Assembly (NCBI GenBank): GCA_002428485.1 | Contig: DIWM01000013.1 | Location: 16,151 to 80,150 of the forward strand | Direction: 5' to 3' | DNA from: Deltaproteobacteria bacterium UBA6106 | Lineage (GTDB): Bacteria; Desulfobacterota; Syntrophorhabdia; Syntrophorhabdales; Syntrophorhabdaceae | DNA: 64,000 bases | Part shown: one piece after another, positions 1 to 8,138 of the stretch | Layout of the letters: every line of letters starts with the position of its first letter | Position numbering within the stretch: position 1 is the first letter of the stretch | Translations under genes and position numbers: made by a program | Notes under the pieces: model-generated | Database searches by the model: none | What the model was told of the DNA's origin: nothing | The model's input: only the letters and a program-made list of their open reading frames with translations

Positions 1-93
1 AAGATAGCGGCAGATATCAAGAAATCCTTCAACAGAACGCAGCAGAAGCTTCTCGACGACATTGCCCTGAGGATCGACCCCCGGCTTCATTAG
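1..93 (+). CDS. C-terminal fragment of an unidentified protein, possibly FliJ
   Basis: An open frame enters from the left edge and stops at TAG 91-93, giving 30 residues. The last residues contain a QQKLLDDIALR stretch followed by a short basic tail. FliJ, the flagellar export chaperone, often ends with a K/Q-x-x-DE-x-A-x-R pattern, and fliJ commonly lies just upstream of fliK. Both points are compatible with FliJ, but 30 residues cannot prove it. About 100 bp of non-coding DNA with a sigma-54 promoter separates it from fliK, so fliK can be expressed independently. Confidence 0.35.
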   Translation, partial: KIAADIKKSFNRTQQKLLDDIALRIDPRLH

Positions 94-100
94 TCTGCGA

Positions 101-146
101 GGGAAATATTTTCCCCAGAGGGAAATGTTTTCCTGAAAATATTCCC
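101..146. promoter_or_regulatory. Cluster of palindromic sites upstream of the fliK sigma-54 promoter
   Basis: Three related palindromic words lie in a row: GGAAATATTTTCC at 102-114, GGAAATGTTTTCC at 121-133, and a degenerate TGAAAATATTCCC at 134-146. The first is identical to the 13-mer at 22902-22914 upstream of the flgF sigma-54 promoter. Centres are about 90-120 bp upstream of the predicted fliK start point, the usual place for an enhancer-binding activator of the FlrC/FleQ/FlbD type. The binding protein is not in this window. Confidence 0.55.
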
Positions 147-199
147 GAAAAACAATTACGCATATTTGTAACACATTGATATTACTTAATTGTGCAATA

Positions 200-215
200 T
201 GGCACGGTTTTTGTT
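200..215 (+). promoter_or_regulatory. Sigma-54 promoter of fliK-flgD-flgE
   Basis: TGGCACG, four bases, then TTGTT. The -24 element is a perfect match and the -12 element has one deviation (GT for GC). The predicted transcript starts near 227. This rules out the GTG at 192 as the fliK start and favours the ATG at 255. Confidence 0.7.
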
Positions 216-254
216 CTATGTTTTGTCATGGACATTCTCATAAATTGCTTATTC

Positions 255-1658
255 ATGAACACCGCGAAGCCCTCTCAGGATTTTTCCATGCAGGAACAGC
301 AGGGTATGGACCAGGTGATCCCGCAAGATTTTCTGGCGATCCTGCTTGATAGACTGTCCGAAGGCAGCAATGCCTTTCTTGTGAACCCGGAAGGGCGTGA
401 GGACAAACAGCAGGGATTAGAGACGATGCAGGGCGATGAGCCTTCGGGCGATATGGACAATAAAAAAGACCTTATGTCGCTGCTGCAGCCGTGGCTCTTG
501 TGGGAGCAGGAGCCGGCAGGCAAGCCCCCTGTCCATATTGATGGTATAAATGACGCCAATGAAAAAGAGGAAGATGCAACTGCACATCCTGAGATGGCCG
601 AAACATTGAATGCCCTGTACAGCGATGCCAAAGCCGGCGGAGAGCCGCTGATCTGTTTTTCCGTTCAAAGGGACGACTGTGCAGACAATGGGAAAGCAGA
701 TGGCCAACCGGCTATTTCCCATGAAACAACAGAGGAGCCGGCCACGATGTTCCAGACAGCGTTGACTGATAAAGGCTTGTTTGTGCCGGTACGGGACAAC
801 ATGACCGCAAAAGAAAGACAGGACAGCGTCCATGTTGATAATGGGCCGGTAAAATATATTATTCACGAGAAAGAAGGCGACCTCTCGCTAAAACCCTCTG
901 AACCTGTTGTTGGGGAAGAAAGGTCGTTGTTGTCCGGCGAAGACAGAGACGAAAAAGAACTGAACGGGAATTACCGCATACTCTTTCAGAAAAGAGATGC
1001 CGGGACGATGGACCGAAAAGATATTTACGGGAAGGGCATCGTTCGGGACGAGGCCATTTTGCCGCCACGCGAGGTCATTGAAGAAGATCAGAATATAACG
1101 TTGTTGACGGTAAAGAGAACGTCGGCGCCGATCTCTCCCGAGGGAACTACGGAAAAGGTCAAAGCTGTACCGGGAGATGAACAGGAATCAGCAATGGCGA
1201 AGAAGGAGACAAATCTCTTTCAGCGGGGAGAAGATCCCCGGGCAGATAGGCTTTACGGCAAAGAAGGGACAAAGGCCTTTGACAGGGCTTTCGGTTCGGC
1301 CATCGCGGACAGGGTGGCTCAGGTTGTCGAGCAATACGCAAACAAGGGCACATCGATGGACATGGTGATGCGGCTGAAAATAGACGAGAAAGAAACGGTC
1401 CTCGTCGGGCTGAAGGACGACGGCCAGAAGGTTACCGTGCAGATCAAGACGGGCAGCGAAGGGGTCATGAATTTTATCCAGTCCCAGAAAGATACGATCA
1501 TGAGGCACCTGGAAGGAAAAAACATATATGCGAATATTATGGTCGATATCAATGACCAGAGGGAATTTGAGAGACGCGACAGGCATGAGCAAGAGGAAAA
1601 AAATGGTCAGTACGAGGAAGGGGAGGATTTCAGCGCCTTCCTTAGCGAGCTGACTTAA
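255..1658 (+). CDS. fliK: Flagellar hook-length control protein FliK
   Basis: FliK is the secreted molecular ruler that measures hook length and triggers the FlhB-mediated switch from hook to filament export. The 467-residue product has a long, charged, low-complexity N-terminal two thirds, usual for the ruler segment. A conserved C-terminal domain lies at roughly residues 365-455, with the pattern VMRLKIDEKETV...VQIKTG...LEGKNIYANIMVDI, the FliK/Flg_hook switch domain. The frame is open from GTG 192, but that codon lies upstream of the sigma-54 promoter, so ATG 255 is chosen; no strong ribosome site precedes it. flgD and flgE follow at once. Family assignment rests on the C-terminal domain plus position. 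Confidence 0.85.
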   Translation: MNTAKPSQDFSMQEQQGMDQVIPQDFLAILLDRLSEGSNAFLVNPEGREDKQQGLETMQGDEPSGDMDNKKDLMSLLQPWLLWEQEPAGKPPVHIDGINDANEKEEDATAHPEMAETLNALYSDAKAGGEPLICFSVQRDDCADNGKADGQPAISHETTEEPATMFQTALTDKGLFVPVRDNMTAKERQDSVHVDNGPVKYIIHEKEGDLSLKPSEPVVGEERSLLSGEDRDEKELNGNYRILFQKRDAGTMDRKDIYGKGIVRDEAILPPREVIEEDQNITLLTVKRTSAPISPEGTTEKVKAVPGDEQESAMAKKETNLFQRGEDPRADRLYGKEGTKAFDRAFGSAIADRVAQVVEQYANKGTSMDMVMRLKIDEKETVLVGLKDDGQKVTVQIKTGSEGVMNFIQSQKDTIMRHLEGKNIYANIMVDINDQREFERRDRHEQEEKNGQYEEGEDFSAFLSELT

Positions 1659-1668
1659 AGGAGGCATT

Positions 1669-2298
1669 ATGGCAATAGGGAGCGTAAGCAGTATTCTCCA
1701 GGCATCAGGGATAAGCAAGGAGGCAACAAGCGCCGCTCAATCAACGATCTCCATGGGCAAGGAGGATTTCCTGAAGATACTCATAGAGCAGATCAAGTAC
1801 CAGGACCCTTTAGAGCCCCTGAAGCCGGAGCAGTTCCTGAGCCAGCTGTCGCAGCTGACACAGGTCGAGCAGCTGCAGAATATTGCCGCTTCCCTCGACG
1901 AGATGAAATCCTTGGCAGGCACAGGCAATATCACGCAGTGGCTTTCGGTGATCGGGAAGAAGATCAACGTTGACGGCAATACCCTCTCGGCGGGCGACGA
2001 GGTGGCCCTTACGCCTGCAGGAGATTACGATCAGGTCATATTGATGCTTAAGAATGTTAATGACGGCAGCATTACAGAGGTGAGCTTCAACAAGGGAGAG
2101 AGCCTGTCGTATACGCACCAGGGCGCCGGTGACGTGGCCATTGCGGCCACGGCGGTCAAGGACGGCAAGACGGTGGGCTGCACGACAAGCCTTTACCGCG
2201 TTGTAAGGGGCATGGAGACAGGCGACAGCGGCGTTGTGCTGGTTGCCGGCAACGGTGATAAGTATACAGTAAATAACGTCAAACAGATTAAAAATTAA
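1669..2298 (+). CDS. flgD: Flagellar hook-cap assembly protein FlgD
   Basis: FlgD caps the growing hook and guides FlgE subunits into place. The 209-residue product carries the typical N-terminal signature near residues 28-65 (GKEDFLKILIEQIKYQDPLEP, then QFLSQLSQLTQVEQ). The C-terminal half is beta-rich and ends in a segment typical of the Fn3/tudor-like part of the family. An AAAGGAGG ribosome site lies 5 bp before ATG 1669. It sits 10 bp after fliK and 11 bp before flgE, in the same operon. Confidence 0.93.
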   Translation: MAIGSVSSILQASGISKEATSAAQSTISMGKEDFLKILIEQIKYQDPLEPLKPEQFLSQLSQLTQVEQLQNIAASLDEMKSLAGTGNITQWLSVIGKKINVDGNTLSAGDEVALTPAGDYDQVILMLKNVNDGSITEVSFNKGESLSYTHQGAGDVAIAATAVKDGKTVGCTTSLYRVVRGMETGDSGVVLVAGNGDKYTVNNVKQIKN

Positions 2299-2309
2299 AG
2301 GAGGTTTTT

Positions 2310-3893
2310 ATGTTAAGTTCCTTTTTCTCCGGCATCAGCGGTTTGATTTCCAACAGCCATTCGATCAATGTCGTCGGCAACAATATCGCCAACGTGAATA
2401 CGGTAGGGTACAAGGCGAGCAGGGCAACGTTCCAGGATGTGTTGTACCAGTCGATATTCGGGGCATCGGGGACAAGCCAGGTTGGAAGGGGCACAGCGCT
2501 GAGTTCAGTCGATACCCTGTTTGCACAGGGATCGTTCGAGAGCACCAGCGAGCCCACGGACCTCGCCATCGGCGGAGACGGATTTTTTATCGTGAAGTCC
2601 GGTGATAACGATACAAAATATTATACCCGCGCGGGGCAGTTCAGGTTCGATAAGGACGGGAACCTTATAAACCCTGCCGGTTATCTCCTGCAGGGCAGGG
2701 AGATAGACAGGACAACGAATGCACCCTTCGGCGTTGATACAGATATCGTGATCTCTCCTGAACCGAGCCAGCCGAGGGCCACAGAGTTTATCGGCATGAA
2801 CGTGAACCTCCAGTCAAATACCACATGGGCCGGACATATCGATGCGAGCTTTGGCGGCGCGGGCACCGCTATCGCGTCTGCCACGTTAAGCGAAGGCGGT
2901 TATCCGCGGGTCGGTGACTATACCTTCACGGTATCAGGCACAACGCTTACAGTAGCAGTTGCAGAAAGGGGACCTGACGGCGCCCTGACGGGTGATACAA
3001 CGACCTATACCGATACGGTAGCAGCCGGGACGACATATACGAACTGGAAGGGATCCGGTCTCGATATCACCACGGCGGCAGCGCTGGCAGACGGCTCGCA
3101 GACGCTGGGGGTAGACGGTTTTGCCGTCAACTACGAGACCGCCACCCGCAACCCCACGACAACCTCCAACTATTCATCGTCCATTACGGCATACGATTCA
3201 TTGGGCCAGGCACATACGGTGACCGTCTATTTCAGGAAGTCCTATGAGACGACCACGCCGCAATCCAGCGTCTGGGAATGGATGGCGCATCTTGATGCTG
3301 CTGACTCGGCAACCGGCGCAAACGCATTGGCCGGATCCGGCACACTCGTGTTCAATAACAACGGTGCCCTTACCATTGGCGGCAGCGCAAACACGGTAAA
3401 TTTTAATTTTTCCCAGGGGGCAAGCGCTGACCAGGCGATTGATATCGTTTTCGGTTCAGGTTCAGGGGGCGGGACCACAACCCAGTATCCGATAGCCTCG
3501 ACCACCAATTTCCAGACACAGGACGGGTATCCGCCGGGAGTCCTGCAGAACGTGACCGTAAACAGCGAGGGGGTCATATCAGGTCATTATTCCAACGGCC
3601 AGATCCTCAGCCTTTACCAGATCACACTCGCAAACTTTAATAACCCGTGGGGGTTGAGCAGGGAGGGCAGCAACCTTTACTCCGAAACGCTTGAGTCAGG
3701 TGTTGCATATACCAACGCCCCGGGCGAGGGCGGCCTCGGGAAGATAAACCCCAACTCCCTTGAGCAGTCAAACGTTGACCTGGCCACAGAATTCGTCAAA
3801 ATGATCGTTGCCCAGAGAGGGTTCCAGGCAAATTCAAGGGTTATCACGACAACGGACGAGATCCTCGCGGAGCTCATGAATCTCAAGAGATAA
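2310..3893 (+). CDS. flgE: Flagellar hook protein FlgE
   Basis: FlgE polymerises into the hook, the universal joint between rod and filament. The product has 527 residues. The N-terminal rod motif (NNIANVNTVGYKASRA) is near residues 29-44, and the C-terminal segment (SNVDLATEFVKMIVAQRGFQANSRVI) is at about 488-513; both form the coiled D0 domain. The middle is a long, Thr/Ser/Gly-rich beta region, larger than in enteric FlgE (about 400 residues). AAAGGAGG precedes ATG 2310. It is last in the fliK operon and is followed by a strong terminator. Confidence 0.95.
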   Translation: MLSSFFSGISGLISNSHSINVVGNNIANVNTVGYKASRATFQDVLYQSIFGASGTSQVGRGTALSSVDTLFAQGSFESTSEPTDLAIGGDGFFIVKSGDNDTKYYTRAGQFRFDKDGNLINPAGYLLQGREIDRTTNAPFGVDTDIVISPEPSQPRATEFIGMNVNLQSNTTWAGHIDASFGGAGTAIASATLSEGGYPRVGDYTFTVSGTTLTVAVAERGPDGALTGDTTTYTDTVAAGTTYTNWKGSGLDITTAAALADGSQTLGVDGFAVNYETATRNPTTTSNYSSSITAYDSLGQAHTVTVYFRKSYETTTPQSSVWEWMAHLDAADSATGANALAGSGTLVFNNNGALTIGGSANTVNFNFSQGASADQAIDIVFGSGSGGGTTTQYPIASTTNFQTQDGYPPGVLQNVTVNSEGVISGHYSNGQILSLYQITLANFNNPWGLSREGSNLYSETLESGVAYTNAPGEGGLGKINPNSLEQSNVDLATEFVKMIVAQRGFQANSRVITTTDEILAELMNLKR

Positions 3894-3915
3894 GCGGCAG
3901 TGTAAGCCATGTCTT

Positions 3916-3943
3916 AAGGGGCTCAATTGCGAGCCCCTTTTTT
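3916..3943 (+). terminator. Rho-independent terminator after flgE
   Basis: A 9-bp stem AAGGGGCTC / GAGCCCCTT with a 6-base loop is followed by a run of six T. It lies 22 bp after the flgE stop and separates the fliK-flgD-flgE transcript from the fliL transcript. Confidence 0.92.
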
Positions 3944-4104
3944 GTTGTCAATTCAATGACGATCATGTGTCATCGAACGATACCCCGAGGGCCCACTTGT
4001 TTCATCCATTGACCGCTTGCCCTGCGCGACCCGATCCGTCATCCTCCGCCGTGCACGCCAACACACTGATATAGTTGAATTATTATCTTTAGAACTTTTT
4101 TAAA

Positions 4105-4135
4105 CTTTTCACCTTTCACTTTTCACCTTTCACCT
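4105..4135. repeat. 7-bp tandem tract (YTTTCAC)4
   Basis: Four consecutive 7-bp units TTTTCAC, CTTTCAC, TTTTCAC, CTTTCAC followed by CTT. It ends 7 bp before the fliL sigma-54 promoter. The rest of the 3944-4142 spacer shows no gene and no GGAAATATTTTCC site. It shares the 7-bp period, not the sequence, with the other tracts in this window. Confidence 0.7.
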
Positions 4136-4142
4136 TCTTCCA

Positions 4143-4158
4143 TGGCACACTTATTGCT
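4143..4158 (+). promoter_or_regulatory. Sigma-54 promoter of the fliL-fliA operon
   Basis: TGGCAC, five bases, TTGCT: an essentially perfect -24/-12 match with GG and GC ten bases apart. The transcript should start near 4169, 16 bp before the fliL ATG, leaving room for the GGAGG ribosome site. It probably drives the tightly packed genes from fliL to fliA. Confidence 0.85.
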
Positions 4159-4184
4159 TTTTCATCAACGACGGAGGATCGGGT

Positions 4185-4748
4185 ATGGATGAGGAAAAAA
4201 AGGAACGGAAGGCTGAAGAGAAAACCGGGGAAAAACCGGAGAAGCAAAAGAAGCCAGAAGCGAAACCGGCAAAAAAGGGAAAGATGAAGCTGATATTTTT
4301 CATCATTGTGCTGGTCTTCTGCGGGGCGATCGGCGGCGGCTACTTTATGTACGGAGACGTGATAATGAAGAAATACCTGGGCGGGCAGGAAGAAGGACAG
4401 GCAGAGGCGAAACAAGAGAAGGACAGCAAAAAGAAGAACGGCGGCGTAGGCCCCATACTGGCACTGGAGCCGTTTGTCTTTAACCTCTCAGGGAGCGCTG
4501 TTAAATTTGCCAGGGTGTCCCTTGGAATAGAAGTAAAAGACCCGAAGATCATGGAAGAGGCAAAAAAGATGGTCCCGGCGATCCGCGACAGGACATTATC
4601 GGTTCTTGGTACAAAGGTGCCCGAAGCGCTCATGGATGTTGGCCAGAGAAACGAGATCAAAAAAGAGATTTACAGCAGCCTGAAGGACCTGTTTAAGAAC
4701 GGTGAAGAGCTCAGGTCTGTATATATAACGGATATTATTGTCCAGTAA
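4185..4748 (+). CDS. fliL: Flagellar basal-body-associated protein FliL
   Basis: FliL is a single-pass inner-membrane protein around the stators that supports motor torque. The 187-residue product starts with about 35 Lys/Glu-rich cytoplasmic residues. One membrane helix (KLIFFIIVLVFCGAIGGGYF) follows at about residues 36-55. A periplasmic FliL domain then runs from about residue 95 to the end (FVFNLSG, ARVSLGIEV, IRDRTLSVL). It is the first gene of the operon and overlaps no neighbour; fliM starts 10 bp downstream. Confidence 0.9.
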   Translation: MDEEKKERKAEEKTGEKPEKQKKPEAKPAKKGKMKLIFFIIVLVFCGAIGGGYFMYGDVIMKKYLGGQEEGQAEAKQEKDSKKKNGGVGPILALEPFVFNLSGSAVKFARVSLGIEVKDPKIMEEAKKMVPAIRDRTLSVLGTKVPEALMDVGQRNEIKKEIYSSLKDLFKNGEELRSVYITDIIVQ

Positions 4749-4758
4749 GGAGCTTGTT

Positions 4759-5733
4759 ATGGAACAGGTACTGTCTCAGGAAGAAATAGATGCGTTGCTT
4801 CATGGAATATCCGAAGGCGAGATAGAGACGCAAAAGGTAGAAGCGCCGCAGGAGCATAAAGAGGCCAGGACCTTCGATTATATAAGGTACACGAGAGGGA
4901 AAAAGGAAAGGCTACCGGCGCTGGATTTCATTTATGACAGGTTCTCGAAATCCTTCAGGTCGGCGCTCTCGCTTTTTATGGAGAAAGAGATCGAGGTCGA
5001 ACTCCAGCCGATCCAGTATGTCGGATACGAGGATTTTATCAAGACCCTGCCGCTGCCGACGAACATGAATATTGTTGTCACGGAGCATTTGAAAGGATTT
5101 TACATAGTGATCTTCGATGCGAAGATGATCTTTTCAGTACTCGAAACAGTCTTCGGCAGCACGAACATATCCGTTCCGAAGATAGTGGGCAGGGAATTTA
5201 CGAAGATAGAGTTCAATGTCATTAAAAAGCTGATCGATCTGGTCTCTATTGAGATGGAGAAGGCCTGGGCCCCCGTTTATGAGATAAGGTGCAAATACTC
5301 GAGGTCAGAGATAAATCCTAATTACATCACCATGGTGGCGCCGGAAGAGACGGTGGGGATAACTGAATTTAATATCGAGATAGGCGATATGACAAGCTGG
5401 ATGAAGATATGCATGCCCTACGGGATACTTGAGAGCATCAAGGGCCACCTTACGACCACGCCGTCGAGAGAAGACATGGAAATGAGGGAAAAATGGTTTG
5501 GAAAATTGAAAGAAAGGGTTCTGGAGGTGCCCATCGACGTGAGGGCGGTTCTGGGAAGAAAGAAGATGCCGCTGGAAGAGTTCATCAGTATGTCCGATGG
5601 GAATGTAATAATCGTTGACAAGTATATAAGCGACCCGGTGGATATTGAGGTCCAGCAGAATGCCAGGTTCAGGGGCAAAATGGGGATCTATAAGGGAAAC
5701 AAGGCGATAAGGATCGAAGAATCCGTCAACTAA
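4759..5733 (+). CDS. fliM: Flagellar motor switch protein FliM
   Basis: FliM is the middle C-ring protein; its N-terminus binds phospho-CheY. The product has 324 residues when started at ATG 4759, which follows TAAGGAG and gives the family N-terminus MEQVLSQEEIDALL with the CheY-binding EIDALL motif at about residues 9-14. The frame is open slightly further upstream, but that start would overlap fliL and lacks family support. The middle CheC-like domain and the C-terminal SpoA domain (about residues 250-320) are intact. fliN follows 9 bp later. Confidence 0.95.
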   Translation: MEQVLSQEEIDALLHGISEGEIETQKVEAPQEHKEARTFDYIRYTRGKKERLPALDFIYDRFSKSFRSALSLFMEKEIEVELQPIQYVGYEDFIKTLPLPTNMNIVVTEHLKGFYIVIFDAKMIFSVLETVFGSTNISVPKIVGREFTKIEFNVIKKLIDLVSIEMEKAWAPVYEIRCKYSRSEINPNYITMVAPEETVGITEFNIEIGDMTSWMKICMPYGILESIKGHLTTTPSREDMEMREKWFGKLKERVLEVPIDVRAVLGRKKMPLEEFISMSDGNVIIVDKYISDPVDIEVQQNARFRGKMGIYKGNKAIRIEESVN

Positions 5734-5742
5734 GGAGGCGCA

Positions 5743-6054
5743 ATGGAAGAATTTGCAAAAGAAAACAATACCCTCTCAAGTCCAAAGAAGTTTGAGATCG
5801 ACATCAGCAACCTTCTGGATATATCCGTTGAGATGTCCGTTGAAATAGGCAGGACAAAGATGCCGATCGGTGAGCTGCTGGCACTTTCCAAGGGGTCTAT
5901 CATCGAGCTCAACAGGATTGCCGGCGACCTTGTTGACATATATGTGAACGAAAAGCTGCTCGGCAAAGGGGAGATAGTGGTTGTCAACGAGAGGCTCGGC
6001 GTAAGGATCATTGAAATAGCAACACCGAAGGAAAGGGTGCAGGAACTGGGATGA
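5743..6054 (+). CDS. fliN: Flagellar motor switch protein FliN
   Basis: FliN forms the base of the C-ring and binds the FliH export component. The 103-residue product has a short acidic leader, then one SpoA domain at about residues 25-98 (LLDISVEMSVEIGRTKM, GSIIELNRIAGDLVDIYVN, GEIVVVNERLGVRI). AAGGAGG precedes ATG 5743. The size is normal for a FliN without extra N-terminal domains. The stop overlaps the fliO start by 4 bp. Confidence 0.95.
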   Translation: MEEFAKENNTLSSPKKFEIDISNLLDISVEMSVEIGRTKMPIGELLALSKGSIIELNRIAGDLVDIYVNEKLLGKGEIVVVNERLGVRIIEIATPKERVQELG

Positions 6055-6326
6055 TCGAGACCTATATCGGGATGCTCAAGGTCGTTCTGGTGATGCTCGG
6101 GATAGTTGCCGGCATCTATGCATTGAGCCGCTACTCCGGTAAGCTTAAGTTCCGGCTTCGCCCTCCCGATGAAGGCTGCGGTTTAAAAAAAGTGGATTCA
6201 ATCTATCTTGGATATAAGAAGTTTGTCTCCGTTGTGGAGGTAAAAGATTACATCCTCGTTATCGGCGCAGGAGACAAAGAGATCTCCCTGCTCGCGAAAT
6301 GGAAAAAAGAGGATAAAGGACTATGA
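6051..6326 (+). CDS. fliO: Flagellar biosynthetic protein FliO
   Basis: FliO is a small membrane scaffold for FliP ring assembly in the type III export gate. The product has 91 residues: one N-terminal membrane helix (about residues 7-26), then a short cytoplasmic domain with the family pattern SIYLGYKKFVSVVEVKDYILVIGA. Position between fliN and fliP supports the call. Sequence similarity in FliO is low across phyla, so context matters. It overlaps fliN and fliP by 4 bp each. Confidence 0.85.
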   Translation: MIETYIGMLKVVLVMLGIVAGIYALSRYSGKLKFRLRPPDEGCGLKKVDSIYLGYKKFVSVVEVKDYILVIGAGDKEISLLAKWKKEDKGL

Positions 6327-7081
6327 AGTATATCCTTATCGCTGTCCTCGTGATCTCCTTCCTCATCGCGCCTGCCTTCGCTGATGCAAAAACAGCCTCA
6401 AGGGAAAAAACCCAGACACAGATAGGAAGCCTCATTACATCATTCACCGGAGGCGATGGAGGAAGGAATCTCATTAATATTGTCCTCGTGCTGACGGTAT
6501 TGGCTTTTGCTCCTGCAATACTTCTTCTCATGAGCGCCTTTACGAGGATCGTAATTGTCCTCTCATTACTTAGGCAGGCGATGGGCATAACGCAGCTGCC
6601 GCCGAACCAGATCATCATCGGCCTTTCTTTATTCCTCACGTTTTTTATTATGGCCCCTACCTACGAGAAGGTGAGCGCCAACGCGCTGACACCCTACCTG
6701 AACAATAAGATCGGCTTTGAAGAATTTCTCGATAAAGGGTCGAAAGAGATGAGCACCTTCATGTTGAAATACACAAAAGAGAAAGACCTGGCGCTTTTCA
6801 TGAACATTGCCGCTCTCAAGAGACCCCAGGGCCCACAGGAGATACCGATCCGCGTCCTCGTCCCCGCCTTTGCGATCAGCGAACTGAAGAGGGCCTTTCA
6901 GATAGGATTCCTGCTCTATATACCTTTTCTCATGATCGACATGGTTGTTGCCAGTGTGCTCCTGTCGGCAGGCATGATGATGCTTCCGCCCATATTCATA
7001 TCGCTGCCTTTCAAGCTGATGCTCTTTGTGCTTGTAGATGGATGGAACCTCCTCGTCGGTTCCATTATAAAAGGATTTTAA
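6323..7081 (+). CDS. fliP: Flagellar export gate protein FliP
   Basis: FliP forms the core pore of the flagellar type III secretion gate with FliQ and FliR. The product has 252 residues. It begins with a cleavable-looking signal peptide (about residues 1-20, ending APAFADA), as in other FliP proteins, followed by four hydrophobic segments. Family signatures include MSAFTRIVIVLSLLRQAMG near residue 72 and IPIRVLVPAFAISELKRAFQIGF near residue 174. It overlaps fliO by 4 bp; fliQ follows after 14 bp. Confidence 0.96.
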   Translation: MKYILIAVLVISFLIAPAFADAKTASREKTQTQIGSLITSFTGGDGGRNLINIVLVLTVLAFAPAILLLMSAFTRIVIVLSLLRQAMGITQLPPNQIIIGLSLFLTFFIMAPTYEKVSANALTPYLNNKIGFEEFLDKGSKEMSTFMLKYTKEKDLALFMNIAALKRPQGPQEIPIRVLVPAFAISELKRAFQIGFLLYIPFLMIDMVVASVLLSAGMMMLPPIFISLPFKLMLFVLVDGWNLLVGSIIKGF

Positions 7082-7095
7082 TTAGGAGATGCCCC

Positions 7096-7365
7096 ATGAG
7101 CCAGGACCTTGTTATCCAGATATTTCGCGACCTGCTGAAATCAACACTGATCCTCATGGCGCCCATGCTTCTTGCGTCCATCGTGGTAGGCATGGTCGTC
7201 AGCATTTTCCAGGCAGCGACGCAGATACATGAGATGACCCTTGTTTTTGTGCCCAAGATACTCGTTATCGTCGCCTGTTTGATGGTCCTTTCCCCCTGGA
7301 TGATAAACTTTGCGGTTACGTTTACGGCAAACATCATAACGAACATACCCTTGTATATACGATAG
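7096..7365 (+). CDS. fliQ: Flagellar export gate protein FliQ
   Basis: FliQ is the small two-helix subunit wrapped around the FliP-FliR pore. The product has 89 residues from ATG 7096, which is preceded by TAGGAGAT; a longer frame from 7042 would overlap fliP and is not used. Two membrane helices flank the conserved QAATQIHEMTLVFVPKI segment at about residues 41-57. Length is normal. fliR starts 2 bp after the stop. Confidence 0.95.
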   Translation: MSQDLVIQIFRDLLKSTLILMAPMLLASIVVGMVVSIFQAATQIHEMTLVFVPKILVIVACLMVLSPWMINFAVTFTANIITNIPLYIR

Positions 7366-7367
7366 CC

Positions 7368-8135
7368 ATGGCGGATATAGGAACAGAAGCTCAAAAATTT
7401 ATGCTTGTATTCTTCAGGGTCGTATCAATGCTCTGGATGATACCGCTCCTTTCATCGAGATACGTCTCCGTAACCTTCAAGGCAGGAGTATCGCTCCTTA
7501 TAGCCTTTCTCCTCTATGGAACTGTCGATGTTGCAGCAGATGTCCTTGGGGACCCCTTTGCCTTTTTGCTTATTATCGCCAAGGAGGTATTTATCGGTAT
7601 AACTATAGGCTTTGTTGTAAAGATTGTCTTCTCGTCGATAACAGTAGCAGGCGATGTTATGTCGCTCCAGACCGGTTTTGCCTTTGCGCGGTTGATGGAC
7701 CCCTTTACCATGACCCAGGTATCTGTGCTTGAGCAGGTAAAGTACCTCCTTGCCGTTATGATCTTTTTTGCTATCGATGCCCATTATATTGTGTTTAAGG
7801 CCATATCGACGAGCTTCAGGGAACTGCCCATCGGGTCTGCTGCATTGAGGGAGCCGCTTGTTCATTATGTTGTAAGCGCCACCGCAAAGATCTTCTCTGT
7901 GGGGCTGAAAATAGGGGCGCCGGTTATCATCACGCTTTTTCTCGCCGAGCTGGCATTCGGCATGCTCTCGAGGATGATCCCACAGGTAAACATATTTATT
8001 GAAGGGGTTCCGGTGAAGATCCTTATCGGAATAAGCATGCTCACGCTTTCCCTGGGTTTTATAGCGCCGTGCATGGCGAGCTTGTTTAAAGGCATGGATG
8101 GGGACGTTTTAAGAATATTGCGGTTAATGGTGTAG
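7368..8135 (+). CDS. fliR: Flagellar export gate protein FliR
   Basis: FliR completes the FliPQR export pore. The 255-residue hydrophobic protein has about six membrane segments. Family features are GLxTGFAxxxxxDP-like QTGFAFARLMDPFTMTQ near residue 101 and the C-terminal MIPQVNIFIEGVPVKILIG near residue 204. It is compactly placed 2 bp after fliQ and 3 bp before flhB, as in most flagellar operons. Confidence 0.95.
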   Translation: MADIGTEAQKFMLVFFRVVSMLWMIPLLSSRYVSVTFKAGVSLLIAFLLYGTVDVAADVLGDPFAFLLIIAKEVFIGITIGFVVKIVFSSITVAGDVMSLQTGFAFARLMDPFTMTQVSVLEQVKYLLAVMIFFAIDAHYIVFKAISTSFRELPIGSAALREPLVHYVVSATAKIFSVGLKIGAPVIITLFLAELAFGMLSRMIPQVNIFIEGVPVKILIGISMLTLSLGFIAPCMASLFKGMDGDVLRILRLMV

Positions 8136-8138
8136 AAA

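Noticed and set aside
192..254. Longer FliK N-terminus from GTG 192
   Set aside because: It overlaps the sigma-54 promoter at 200-215 and lies upstream of the predicted start point, so it would not be in the mRNA.
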